Source: Roseibacillus sp. (lineage in GTDB: Bacteria; Verrucomicrobiota; Verrucomicrobiia; Verrucomicrobiales; Akkermansiaceae). Taken from it: 36,117 bases of DNA. The position numbers were made by a program, and so were the translations under genes. The stretch covers positions 1-36,117 of the forward strand of contig JAPKFB010000050.1 of assembly GCA_028821775.1 (NCBI GenBank), written 5' to 3'. Position 1 is the first letter of the stretch; each line of letters starts with the position of its first letter. Under the pieces are notes generated by a model, which was given only the letters and a program-made list of their open reading frames with translations, was not told the origin of the DNA and ran no database searches. Of this stretch, positions 1 to 9,800 are shown one piece after another.

Positions 1-54
1 CGGCGGAGCTACCGAACGTCCCTGATCCGGCGGAGCTACCGAACGTCCCTGATC
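1..54. repeat. 27-bp perfect tandem repeat, two copies at the window edge
   Basis: Positions 1-27 and 28-54 are identical, and the array may continue to the left of the window. The unit is a multiple of three, so reading frames repeat without shifting. Plus frame 1 reads RRSYRTSLI twice and stops at 91-93. Plus frame 3 reads AELPNVPDP twice and stops at 72-74. The minus strand reads DQGRSVAPP. It could be the 3' end of a repeat-containing gene or an intergenic minisatellite; the sequence does not decide. Confidence 0.9.
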
Positions 55-111
55 CCACTGAAATCGACCAATAGGCACAACATCAGGTTGTGAGGGGATA
101 GATCCGAAGCT

Positions 112-1224
112 GTGAGCACGACCGTGGATTACCCACTTGGATGGGAAGGGCCTCTCGATACGGCCATCATGTTTGTGGACTTGGTGGATTCTTCAGCTTT
201 CGCCAGCGTTCTCGGGCTCAAGGAATATGCCGATTACGTCGATTCGTTCCACAAGGTGGTCCGGGTTCAGTGCGAGTTTTTCTTTGAGAACTACTTGGGT
301 GGGAAGTACGAACGAGGCCGCGACTACGAGTACTTTGTGTTGGGTGACGAGTTGGGTTTCTTCATGCATACCGCCAAGCCTGCCAACGATGTTTATCTTC
401 TCGCGACTCTCGGAATTACGCTCAAGGCGGCCTGGATCGCGTCGCCATTCAACCGGGAGCGGGTAAAACGACGTTCGGGTACCGCCGAAATTGCGATTGG
501 AATCAATTTTGGGCCGGTTTGGGCGAAGCGGCTGGAAAACGGATTCGAGCGGCAGGGTTATGCGATCAACCTGGCGAAACGGATTGAGTCTCACTCCCGG
601 GTGGGCCAGCACTTCCGGATTTTTCTGTCCGATGCCGCCTACAAGTTGATCCACCTGCGGATGCGCAACCTATTATTCAGCGACAGGGAGTTCGCATCGG
701 GCAAGGGGATCCTGGGGCAGTTTGGACTCTATGAGATCGTTGATGCCTTCGTCGATTCGGTGGGACGCCTCGCCCCTGGAATCGCTGAATTGTTTCAAGA
801 AATGATGGGAGCTGCCATCGACAGTAATAGTCGCGGCCTTTGGATCCACAGCGCTTACCAGATTTCGAGCGAAAACAAGCACGGGGCGGTCACTGAGGAA
901 GCCGCGGACCGCTGTCGGAGTGTGCTCAACTACCAACCCGATAATTCGGTGGCCCTCTACTATCTCGCTCAGTTTCACCAGGAACAGGGAGATCTCGAAC
1001 TTGCCGAAATTTCCTATCGGCAGCTCTTGCGCGCCTGGCCGTATTTCGGGGACGCCCACCTGGAATTCGGGAAGTGCCTCGTTGATTTGGGGAAGACGCA
1101 AGAGGCCCGGACCGCGTATCTTCACGCAGAACGACTGGGGCTCGCGGAAGCCATCGAGGGGCGTAAGGACGCCTCGCGGGAAGGCCCTGAAGGGACGCCG
1201 GATCTTCGTCCCGGCTCTTCTTGA
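112..1224 (+). CDS. Class III nucleotide cyclase-like domain with C-terminal TPRs
   Basis: The N-terminal part (about residues 15-215) resembles an adenylate/guanylate cyclase homology domain. FVDLVDSS sits where the first metal-binding Asp is expected, GDELGFF matches the GD hairpin, and GINFGPVW followed by GYAINLAKRIES matches the GxVN.A.R helix. Residues about 265-345 form two to three TPR-like helix pairs (ALYYLAQFHQEQGDLELAE, AHLEFGKCLVDLGKTQEA). No signal peptide or membrane segment is visible, so the protein is probably cytoplasmic. The start chosen is GTG at 112; a purine-rich GAGGGG lies at 92-97, rather far upstream, and GTG at 124 is an alternative. The purine-specifying residues are not obvious, so cyclase activity is inferred and a degenerate sensor domain is possible. 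It converges with the large gene that ends at 1391. Confidence 0.75.
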   Translation: MSTTVDYPLGWEGPLDTAIMFVDLVDSSAFASVLGLKEYADYVDSFHKVVRVQCEFFFENYLGGKYERGRDYEYFVLGDELGFFMHTAKPANDVYLLATLGITLKAAWIASPFNRERVKRRSGTAEIAIGINFGPVWAKRLENGFERQGYAINLAKRIESHSRVGQHFRIFLSDAAYKLIHLRMRNLLFSDREFASGKGILGQFGLYEIVDAFVDSVGRLAPGIAELFQEMMGAAIDSNSRGLWIHSAYQISSENKHGAVTEEAADRCRSVLNYQPDNSVALYYLAQFHQEQGDLELAEISYRQLLRAWPYFGDAHLEFGKCLVDLGKTQEARTAYLHAERLGLAEAIEGRKDASREGPEGTPDLRPGSS

Positions 1225-1342
1225 TAGATTCTCAGTCCGAGTTTCCGGGAGGTCGGGGAACTGTCGGCGGTGGCTTTCAAGAACCACCCGAGTCTCATGA
1301 CGGCGCTGGCCCACAACGGTGGCCTCGGGAGCCCAAAGCAAC

Positions 1343-1378
1343 AATGGCATTCGGCCTCTGAGCCGAGGTCGGGCCATT
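1343..1378. terminator. Possible hairpin between convergent genes
   Basis: AATGGC at 1343-1348 pairs with GCCATT at 1373-1378, and an inner CGGCCTC / GAGGTCG stem includes one G-U pair. It lies just past the 3' ends of two converging genes, where a shared terminator would be expected. There is no clear T-tract on either side, so the call is weak. Confidence 0.35.
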
Positions 1379-1390
1379 GCTCTTGCGTTG

Positions 1391-4300
1391 CTATCTTGCC
1401 GTGGCCCGGACGCGAACAAAGAGGAGGTCTTCGAGGAGTGCAGGGTGTTTGAAGGTCAGGGTGGTCGTTCCGTCCCCGTTGTTGGTGCGAGCGATCAGGG
1501 CGAAGGCTGGACTCGCTGAATTCCAGTTCACCAGGTCGGGCGATGTTTCCAAGCCCAGGATCACGTCGTCTGCGGAGAGATTCTGTTGCAGCGAGAGATG
1601 TGGCACCCCCTCGAGGAGAAAAATGCCGAAGGCATTCATCCCGGAATTTTGATCCGAATCACTCGTTCCAAAGGCATGTTCGAGGAAGGCATTCACGCCA
1701 TCTTGGTCGAGGTCAGCGGCAGGATTACCCGCAAAGGGCACGGCATCATCTCCGACCGGGGTGCCATCTAGATCCACACTGCTGCGCCAGTTGAGGGGGT
1801 TGTCATGATCGGGATCAGAGAAGGGTGCGATCAGGACCAGGCTGTATCCAGGGCCATCCGCACTCTCCGGCCACGGGTGCTTGTCGTTGTAGGTGAACTC
1901 GCGAATGGTCGAGCCGTCGGCGCCGAGGAGAACGATCCGTTCGCCATCATTTTCGAGGTCTCCGTGGAACATGCCTGTCACGGAAACGCCGAGATCTCCA
2001 TGGAGGGTGGCAAATTCGACTGGTCGCCCGACGATGACAACCCGTTCCCCGGGGGCGAGAGCGGCCAGTTCATAATTCACGTTGGCAGCGAACTCGAATT
2101 CGATGCCATCGGCAAACTTCACTCCGCGCAGGTCGAGAGGGCTGTTCCCGATGTTCATCAACTCCACGTATTCCTCGGCGTTATTTCCGTTCGCCGGATG
2201 GTAGTGAAGCTCGCTGATGGCTAGGTTGGTCGAGTCGGCCGGAACGGTTCCGACATAAAAGGGGGCGGTTGTCATGGCACTCCACACCCCGTTGTTGAAG
2301 ACCCGCGCGCGTGGTTGGACCGGCTTGCTCAGGGTGATTGGGGTGGTGTATTCCTGTGCGCCTGGTGAAATTTCCGATGGGGCCGATGGGGCCGCAACCA
2401 ATTGCGGCATGGCCAGAATGTCGCTGCTGCCCTTGCCATTGTTCAGGAGATGGATTGCGAGGAGATTGGGTCCGATCTGCAGGGCGTCGATCCCGGACTG
2501 GGCGACCGGAAAGGGAACGAAGTTTACCGCGCTGCTGTCCGGATGACCGGTCGTGGCGCCGGACTCCCAGTCGAGAGCGACGGGATCGTTTTGCGAGGCG
2601 ACCCGCACGCCGTTGAGATAGGCCACGAACCCGTCGTCATACTTCATGTTCAGGGTAAGAATGCCAATGGCATCGAGCGAAGCCTGGTCCGGAATCGTGA
2701 AGGGCACCCGTGCAAAGACAGTCGCATTGGCAGTATTGGCGCCTACGACGTCGAGACCGTTGAGGGGGATGTAGTTTCCAGGATTTGTTTCGTAGACGAT
2801 GCCCGTCACCCCTGAAATCCAACCGGAGTCGTCGAAGACAATTTGCTGCCAAGTGTCGCCCAAGGAACCATCGGACGGAACGAAGGCGGTGGCGGGAGCG
2901 CCCTGTTCCAAGTAGGTGGTGGTCTCTCCCACCACGACCGGAGCACGGGGATCGGAGCCGTCCATGGTGTAGTAGATCACCCCGGTTGGCGAGGTCATCT
3001 CGAGATCGAATCCCGCCCCAACTTCGCCTCCGTGCTGGTTGAACAAGGGGGCTTCGAGATCGGGATAAAGCGCTTGGGCAATCAACTGAGCGAGGACGGT
3101 GGCCGAGCGACCCGGCATGTAGGTGTTGTTCTGAAAATTGACCTCGGCCTGCCAGTTATTGGAGACCGTGTAGGGATTGCCGGCCCGTTGGGCGTCTCCC
3201 CAGCGGGCTGATTCCGCCACGAGCGGGACACGGAGAAAATCTACCCAATGGTTGAAGATGGCCGCGACGCGGGGTGGGGTCAGCACTCCTCCGTTGAAGA
3301 AGTGCTTGTGGATCCGGTCGGCGAAGAGAAGTCGGTACTCGGGGTTCGACCTGAGGGCATGGTGCACCGCGGTGGCGCGGCCGGGCTGGTTCTTCGTGAC
3401 GGAATTTGCGGTGGGTCCCAGGAGGGTTCGCTCGGAGTCCCAGGTGAAAAACTTGAAAGTTTCGCCTGGCTTGCGGAGCCGTCCGGCCTGCCAGTTGTTG
3501 TGATCCCAATCGCTGTTGCCGTTGTAATAGTTGACGAGGAGCCAATCGATCATGTTCTCGAGATCGAGGTAGTCCTGGATCGCGGCGTAGTCGGCCGGAT
3601 TGCTCACTCCCGCGGCCGCCATGTCCACCACCGTGGACCATGGATCGGTGGTCCCATCCACTGCCACCATCCCCGGACTGATTTGCGATTTGATGACGTC
3701 CCAATCGAGTTCGTTGCCGCCAAAGGCTTCCACCATTGAGTCATCCTCGATGCGTTCGATGATGTTGAAGACCCCCCAGTAGAGGCCATTGAGGTAGAGG
3801 TGGGCATGATCCTGCTTGGTGGCGGGCTGTCCCATTTCGATTTGGAGGCTGCGAGCAAACTGATCGCGGATGTAGAGCGCTTCGTTGCGCTGGCTGGCGC
3901 TCGGGTGGAACCAGGAATCGCCGTTCTGCCCCCGCAGCAGGAGGCTATTGACCGAGTCTGTCTCGGCATCCTTACCGAAGAGGGGGAAGCTCAACTTGGA
4001 CGGCCCATAGCTGCTGCGGAAGACAAGACGCATGTTGTGTTTGGCACGAGAGGTCGCGCGGCTGGCATTGCCAAAAATCCGCATTCCCGTGTCGACCTGG
4101 ATTTCCTGGCCATGGGGGAAGTCGAAGAATTCCGCGGAGACCTTGCGCTCCCACGCCGAGCCCCGGGCGATCGTGGAGTTGGAGTAGATTCCGCCCACTG
4201 CCGGGTTGGTGCTGTTGTTGAACCAGTCATCGATCTCCATCACCAGGGAAATGGTGGGGAGCGCCCGCAAGGCGGTCTTGATCTGGGCGAGGGATCCGAT

Positions 4301-6115
4301 CTGTGGACTGGTGTCCATGGCATAGTCCGCGGTGACCGACGGTTGCCAGACCCTCGGATAGCCCGGCGGGTTGGCCGGTTGCTGGAGGACATGGTCGAGA
4401 AAGATATAGGTGTGAGTGGTGATTCGGAGCGGTGCTTCATTTGGGCGGAAGGCCCCGGCCCGCAGGGTGGTGGTGGTCGTGATCGGGATGGGTGCGGTGG
4501 ACAACGTTCCGGTGGTGGGCGAGGGTTCGCTCCCATCGGTCGTGAAATAAATTTCAGCGCCCGCAGCTGCGGTGGAGAGGGTCACGTTGAAGGGGGCCTC
4601 GAAGTATCCGCGCTCCACATCCGCGACCACGGGCTCGGTGATAAAGGACGCCACGGTGGTCGCGTTGTTTTCCGCCCCCGGAGTGGGATTGTTGAAATAG
4701 CCAAGGCTCCCGCCGCCCGGAATCGTGCCATAGGAAATTGCGGTCACCTGTGTGGGGTAACTCGGCGCGAACTGATGATGAATCGTGAGCCCGTCGGGTT
4801 CCACCAGCGCGAGAAACTCACCGATCCCGCTGAGCTTGAAATTGGTGTGGAGTTCCTGGCCGGAAAGAGCTCGATCCTTGCCGCTGGCAAAGACGAGGAG
4901 ATACCCTCCGCCCATCATGAGGGTCTCCGGGAACTTCCACTTGGTCAGGTCGGCGGGATCGTCGGTGAGATGCCAGCCATCCAGGTTTGCAAGCGAGACT
5001 CCGAGATTCAGCATTTCGATCCAGTCTTCCTCCTCGCCATCTTCATCGACCATGGGGCCGGCATTGATGGCGAGAAACTCGTTGATGTGAAACTGCCCAC
5101 CGGATCCCACCGCCACTGCGACCGCTGCGGTCTGGAACTCGGAGCCATTCGATGCGCTCAAGGTGTAGGTGGATCCCGCCGTGGGGGAGACCGTGATGGA
5201 TCCAGTACCGCCTACCGTGAGGGGAAGGACGTTGCCGATGCCCTGGCCCATGCTCAGGGTCGTCACCGATGACTGGACCGACCATGAGAGCTGAGTGGAT
5301 CCTCCCACCGGGATTCCGGCCGGATTGGCGTTGAAGGATGTGATCAGGGGCGCAGTGGTGATTGCGTCGTAGTGAGCGCCGATGCGCGCAGCGGGCAGCG
5401 CGCTGGTGTAGTATGCCACCTCGTCCACCACGCCGTCGAAGTAACTTCCGCTCAGTCCCTTGTTGATTCCAACCAGGAAGGTTCCCAAGCAGGTTTCAAT
5501 GCCATTCTCTCCGGAGTAAGTTCCCGAGGCGGTCGCGAGTCCGTTGACGTACCAGGTCCATCCTCCGAGTCCTTCTCCGTCCGGACTTCCGCCACTGCGC
5601 TGGAACACGAAGGCGGAGTGGGTGACCTCCTCTGCCATCACCGTGAAGTCTGCATTACGGGTGGACCCTCCGGCGAAGTTGGTGAGTTGTCCGGCGCCCG
5701 AGATTTGCGTGAGCGTTCGTCCGGTTCCCGCGGAGTCGCGCTGCTGGAGGATGGTTTGCGCGCTCCCGATCCCGTCAGAGCGAAAGAGCACTTCCACGGT
5801 CCAACTCGTGGTGGCGGGATTGAACAAGTTTGGAATATCGACCCGGGAATTGTCTTCGGCGTTCCCGGTGAATTCGAGCGCCCGCCCTCCTTCACTGGTG
5901 AGCCCAGCCACCTCAAGGGTCGGCGGGGTGGCCCCAGCGTAGGCGGCATGGTTGCCATGGCCGGATGAATCGAGGGCATTGGAGGATCCCGTGATCTCTT
6001 CGAAGCGGTAGTAGGCGATTGGCGAATCGCTAAGAATCTCGGCGGAGTAGGGCGCAGCCCAGGCGGGGACAGCGGCCCACCCTAAGATGAAGGAAGCGGC
6101 TAGGAGGAACTTCAT
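1391..6115 (-). CDS. Secreted multidomain CotH kinase-like protein (LamG, lamin-tail, CHB_HEX_C, CotH)
   Basis: This 1574-aa protein starts with a clear signal peptide (MKFLLAASFILGWAAVPAWA). A LamG/concanavalin-like domain (about 22-255) begins at PIAYYRFEE. It is followed by an Ig-like segment (258-335), a lamin-tail domain (340-480, INEFLAINAG, WIEMLNLG), a chitobiase-C-like repeat (about 497-575, YFTTDGSEPS) and a CotH-kinase-like region (about 585-990). The CotH region contains NGLYWGVFNIIERIED near 777, SDWDHNNW near 868 and FTWDSERTLLG near 892. After it come a second chitobiase-C repeat (about 1032, YYTMDGSDPRAP), a jelly-roll (about 1072-1225), a second lamin-tail domain (about 1297-1438, EYVELMNIGNS) and a C-terminal DLDQDGVNAFLEHAFG / DLVNW module. 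CotH proteins phosphorylate secreted proteins in spore formers; here the role is unknown, and kinase activity is an inference from the DWD and WDSE motifs. The protein is probably surface-attached or released. Confidence 0.88.
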   Translation of the reverse strand: MKFLLAASFILGWAAVPAWAAPYSAEILSDSPIAYYRFEEITGSSNALDSSGHGNHAAYAGATPPTLEVAGLTSEGGRALEFTGNAEDNSRVDIPNLFNPATTSWTVEVLFRSDGIGSAQTILQQRDSAGTGRTLTQISGAGQLTNFAGGSTRNADFTVMAEEVTHSAFVFQRSGGSPDGEGLGGWTWYVNGLATASGTYSGENGIETCLGTFLVGINKGLSGSYFDGVVDEVAYYTSALPAARIGAHYDAITTAPLITSFNANPAGIPVGGSTQLSWSVQSSVTTLSMGQGIGNVLPLTVGGTGSITVSPTAGSTYTLSASNGSEFQTAAVAVAVGSGGQFHINEFLAINAGPMVDEDGEEEDWIEMLNLGVSLANLDGWHLTDDPADLTKWKFPETLMMGGGYLLVFASGKDRALSGQELHTNFKLSGIGEFLALVEPDGLTIHHQFAPSYPTQVTAISYGTIPGGGSLGYFNNPTPGAENNATTVASFITEPVVADVERGYFEAPFNVTLSTAAAGAEIYFTTDGSEPSPTTGTLSTAPIPITTTTTLRAGAFRPNEAPLRITTHTYIFLDHVLQQPANPPGYPRVWQPSVTADYAMDTSPQIGSLAQIKTALRALPTISLVMEIDDWFNNSTNPAVGGIYSNSTIARGSAWERKVSAEFFDFPHGQEIQVDTGMRIFGNASRATSRAKHNMRLVFRSSYGPSKLSFPLFGKDAETDSVNSLLLRGQNGDSWFHPSASQRNEALYIRDQFARSLQIEMGQPATKQDHAHLYLNGLYWGVFNIIERIEDDSMVEAFGGNELDWDVIKSQISPGMVAVDGTTDPWSTVVDMAAAGVSNPADYAAIQDYLDLENMIDWLLVNYYNGNSDWDHNNWQAGRLRKPGETFKFFTWDSERTLLGPTANSVTKNQPGRATAVHHALRSNPEYRLLFADRIHKHFFNGGVLTPPRVAAIFNHWVDFLRVPLVAESARWGDAQRAGNPYTVSNNWQAEVNFQNNTYMPGRSATVLAQLIAQALYPDLEAPLFNQHGGEVGAGFDLEMTSPTGVIYYTMDGSDPRAPVVVGETTTYLEQGAPATAFVPSDGSLGDTWQQIVFDDSGWISGVTGIVYETNPGNYIPLNGLDVVGANTANATVFARVPFTIPDQASLDAIGILTLNMKYDDGFVAYLNGVRVASQNDPVALDWESGATTGHPDSSAVNFVPFPVAQSGIDALQIGPNLLAIHLLNNGKGSSDILAMPQLVAAPSAPSEISPGAQEYTTPITLSKPVQPRARVFNNGVWSAMTTAPFYVGTVPADSTNLAISELHYHPANGNNAEEYVELMNIGNSPLDLRGVKFADGIEFEFAANVNYELAALAPGERVVIVGRPVEFATLHGDLGVSVTGMFHGDLENDGERIVLLGADGSTIREFTYNDKHPWPESADGPGYSLVLIAPFSDPDHDNPLNWRSSVDLDGTPVGDDAVPFAGNPAADLDQDGVNAFLEHAFGTSDSDQNSGMNAFGIFLLEGVPHLSLQQNLSADDVILGLETSPDLVNWNSASPAFALIARTNNGDGTTTLTFKHPALLEDLLFVRVRATAR

Positions 6116-6319
6116 GGGGGCTGGGGGGGTGAGTGTCAGGAGGGAAGGGTAGGACGCACCAGAGTGAAGAGTCTGCAGGTCAGTTCAACTCCGGATTTCT
6201 GGAGGATTGGAGTGAGGGAAGATTGCGCTAGGGTGTTCGAAACACGCTTTGAGAATGTTGAGTTCCATGGCCTCCCGGAGCACCCCACTCCTCACGGTCT
6301 TGGGGTTCGCATCCCAGCC

Positions 6320-6560
6320 CTCCAACTTTTTCTGCGTGCCCAATCGGAAGACCAGCCCGATCTCGCGAGGCTCGCTTCGCCGGTATTTCACGCCGAGGCG
6401 GAGGGTCCTCCCCTCCTCATTCTACACGGAGATCAGGACCCGCAAGTTCCCATCAACCAGTCGCATGAATTGCACGCCGCTTTCAAGACGGGCGGGTTGT
6501 CCGAGCACGTTTCCCTCGATGTCGTGCAGGGCTCCGCCCACGGAGGGAAGGCCTTCTACC
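6320..6560 (+). pseudogene. Relic of an alpha/beta-hydrolase (esterase/BD-FAE-like), C-terminal part only
   Basis: An open frame running 6164-6649 encodes about 65 residues typical of the end of carboxylesterase/acetyl-xylan-esterase-like hydrolases. ASPVFHAEAEGPPLL is followed by LILHGDQDPQVPINQSHEL, where the Asp of HGDQD is the usual acid residue, and then by VVQGSAHGG, which carries the usual catalytic His. The N-terminal two thirds, including the GxSxG nucleophile elbow, are absent, and the flanking residues of the frame look non-homologous. The fragment sits in a 720-bp gap between two large genes. I read it as the remnant of a deleted esterase gene; a short expressed protein is less likely. 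Confidence 0.6.
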
Positions 6561-6835
6561 TTCAAGGGCCTCCTGCGCTACCAGCGCCGAGCTCCGAGGC
6601 AAGGAAGCCGATGATCGGGCGCTCTCCTAATATCGAGAAAGAAGAGTAAGAAAGCGCTCGGGAGATCCGAATTCATGCTGCTTGAAGCGCGCCTGGGGGT
6701 CAATTTGAAGCGTTTGAGTGACAAGTGCCTCGATCCCGGGTAGTGCCGTCTCTGCTGAGGACGGGAACCCGAAGAGATTTGCCCGTTTGAGCCTCCCATG
6801 AGGGAGAATCGAGCGCCGACGACCTAAGACAAACG

Positions 6836-9800
6836 ATGACAGAACTCAGAGGATGGCAGCCTATTGCCCGGACCATGATTGCGGCGGCCATGATGACGGT
6901 CACCACACTCGAGACAGAAGCAGGAGACTGGCCTATGTGGCGCTACGATTCCGCGCGGGGAGCTACGACCCCCGATGGCTTGCCCGGCTCGATGAATCCT
7001 CTCTGGTCCCGCCCTCTTCAGCCTGCCCGCACGGCGTGGCCGGACACGCAGAACAAGTTGCAATTTGACGCCGTCCCGCAACCAATCGTGGTGGGGGGGC
7101 GGCTCTTTGTTCCCTCCACGGTGAATGACAGCCTCTCGGCCTACGACACGGAGAGCGGGAGATTGCAGTGGCAATTCTTCACGGACGGACCGGTGCGGTT
7201 TGCGCCGGTTGCGGAGGGAGATCGCATCTATTTTGTATCGGACGACGGGCATTTATACTGCGTTGATGGCGCGACCGGGAACCTGCATTGGAAAATCAAT
7301 GGTGGCCCGGCGGAGCGCAAGGTGATTGGGAATCACCGGCTCGTTTCGAGTTGGCCGGCGCGGGGTGGTCCGGTCGTGCATGAAGGGAAAGTCTATTTCT
7401 CGGCCAGTATCTGGCCCTTCATGGGCATCTTCATTCATGCAGTGGATGGCGAGAGTGGCGAGATCCTCTGGACCAACAGTGGGGATGGGACGAATTACAC
7501 GGTCCAACCACACGGTGCGCCGTCCTTCGCGGCGGTGGTGCCGCAAGGTCACCTGGCCGTTTCGGGCCAAAACCTGGTGGTCCCCGGGGGACGATCAACC
7601 CCTGCGGTCTTTGATCTGAGGAGCGGAAAGCTGAAACACTTTCTCTTCGACAAGAAGAACGGAGGACATCACGTGATGGCCGGGACGGATTTCTACTTCG
7701 TGGCCAACGGAGCGTACAGCATGACGAGTGGGAAGCGGATCTCGAGCGAGAACCCCCGCTTGGCAGACAGCAAGACCTTCGTGTTTGAAGAGGAGGGGTC
7801 GATTTACGGTCGGAGCACTCAAGCCGAGGTCATCACGAAGGTCACCAAGGACAAGAAGGGGAAGGAGCAGACCCGCACGGAGTACCAGCGGGAGACCCAC
7901 TTTGCGATCGGACCCTGTGAGGGTCCCAGCAAGGTTTTCCTAAAAGCAGGCAATCGCGTTTATGCTGCCGACGATGGCAAGGTGGCTGCCTACGAAGTGA
8001 CCGGAGCGCAGGGAGGAGGGAAGCCGTCCTGGATGGCGGAGATTGAGGGGAAGGTGCACCACATGCTCGCGGCGGACGAGAAGCTCTTCGTCGTGACGGC
8101 GGAACCCCGGATCTATTGTTTTGGCATTCGGGGAGCCCGCCAAACCGGAGCGGAGAACCATGCCTTGCTCAAGGCGGAACCACTGCAACTTTCCCCGGAG
8201 GGAAGTCGTTATGCCTCCGTCGTTGCGGAGGTGGTGGCGGATTCCCAGCTTGGAGAGGGATACGGACTGGCCCTCGGAATCCGCTCGGGAAAGCTCATCG
8301 GTGGGGTCCTGGAGGAGTGTAAGATCCACCTCGTGGTGCTGGATCGATCTGCCGAGAAGGTGGACCTTCTTCGCCGTCGGTGCGATCGAGCGGGAATCTA
8401 TGGTCTCCGTCTGGCGGCTCAGGTGGGGGACATTTCGACGACAGAGCTGCCACCATATTTTTCCTCACTGATCGTTTGCGAAGATCTCGATGCTGCTGGT
8501 TTTGAACCGGACGACGAGAGGTTTGTAGTGAACACCTTCCGGTCTCTGCGGCCCTATGGCGGCGTGGCGATCTTCTTCACTTCCGAGGAGCAACACGCGG
8601 CCCTCGAAGCGCTCATGAACGCTTCCCCCATCCGAGCGCAGGCGGAGATCACCTGGAAGGAGGGCGTCACCTATCTCCGCCGCCCAGGCGCGGTGCCGGA
8701 GACGGACGATTGGACCCATCAGTACGGCAACTCCGCCCAGACCGGGATCTCGAGAGACAAGGTGGTCAAGGCCCCTTTGGGATTGCTCTGGTTCGGTGGT
8801 CCCACTCATGAAGGCATTTTGCCGCGGCATGGTCACGGACCCTCTCCCCAAGTGGCGGGGGGACGCCTTTTTATTGAAGGCCCCGACATGATGCGAGCGG
8901 TGGACGTCTACACCGGGCGGGTGATTTGGGAGAAGGAGATGAAGGACTTTGGAAGGTTCTACAACAAGACGAGTCACTTCTCAGGCGCGGGAGAGATCGG
9001 GAGCAACTACGTGTCGCTGCCGGATCGCATTTACGCCGTGCATGGAAAACGCATCGTGGAACTGGATGCCGCGACCGGAAAGACCTTGAAGAACTTTGCC
9101 CTCGGGGAGGCCTCCGAAGGAGAGGGCAAGGATCCCTACTGGGGCTACTTGGGGGCGCAGGGGGATTACCTGATCGCCACGTCCTCACCAGTGGAGGTCT
9201 CGGTCCTGAAGGGGAAGGTTGAGCGGGTCTTGAAACCGAAGCCGAAGGGTCGGCAAAGCTTCTGGGACATGTTGGAGGAACGTCAGTTCGCGTCGGGAAG
9301 CCGGCGCCTGGTTGTTTTCAATCGACACACCGGCAAGCTCCTCTGGAAGCGGGACGCAGTGCTCAACTTCCGCCACAACAACATTTCGGTCAGCGAGGAC
9401 ATGATTTTTTGCACCGACGCCATCACCGAGGGCAAGATCTCGAAAGTGGATGCGGAAGTGAAGGCGCAGGTCCACCCAACCCTCTATGCCCTCGACTTGA
9501 AAACGGGGAGTGAACTCTGGAAAACGAGCGAGGAAGTTTTCGGGACCTTTTTCAACTACTCGGCCGAGCACGACATCCTCCTCCAGGCGGGGAGTAAATA
9601 CCGGGATCGGGCCAAGGACGAAGTGGGCAAAGGGATGATCGCCTACCGAGGCACAACCGGCAAGGTGCTCTGGGAAAACCATGAGGTGGCCTACAGTGGG
9701 CCGTGCTTGCTCTGGCGTGATCGGATCATTACGAATGGGGACGGCGGATTCTCACTCGATCTTCTCACCGGGAAGAAAACCGGCTGGTCCTATCAGCGCA

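Noticed and set aside
3800..5272. A 490-codon plus-strand open frame
   Set aside because: It is the antisense shadow of the CotH-like gene; no motif, signal peptide or ribosome-binding site.
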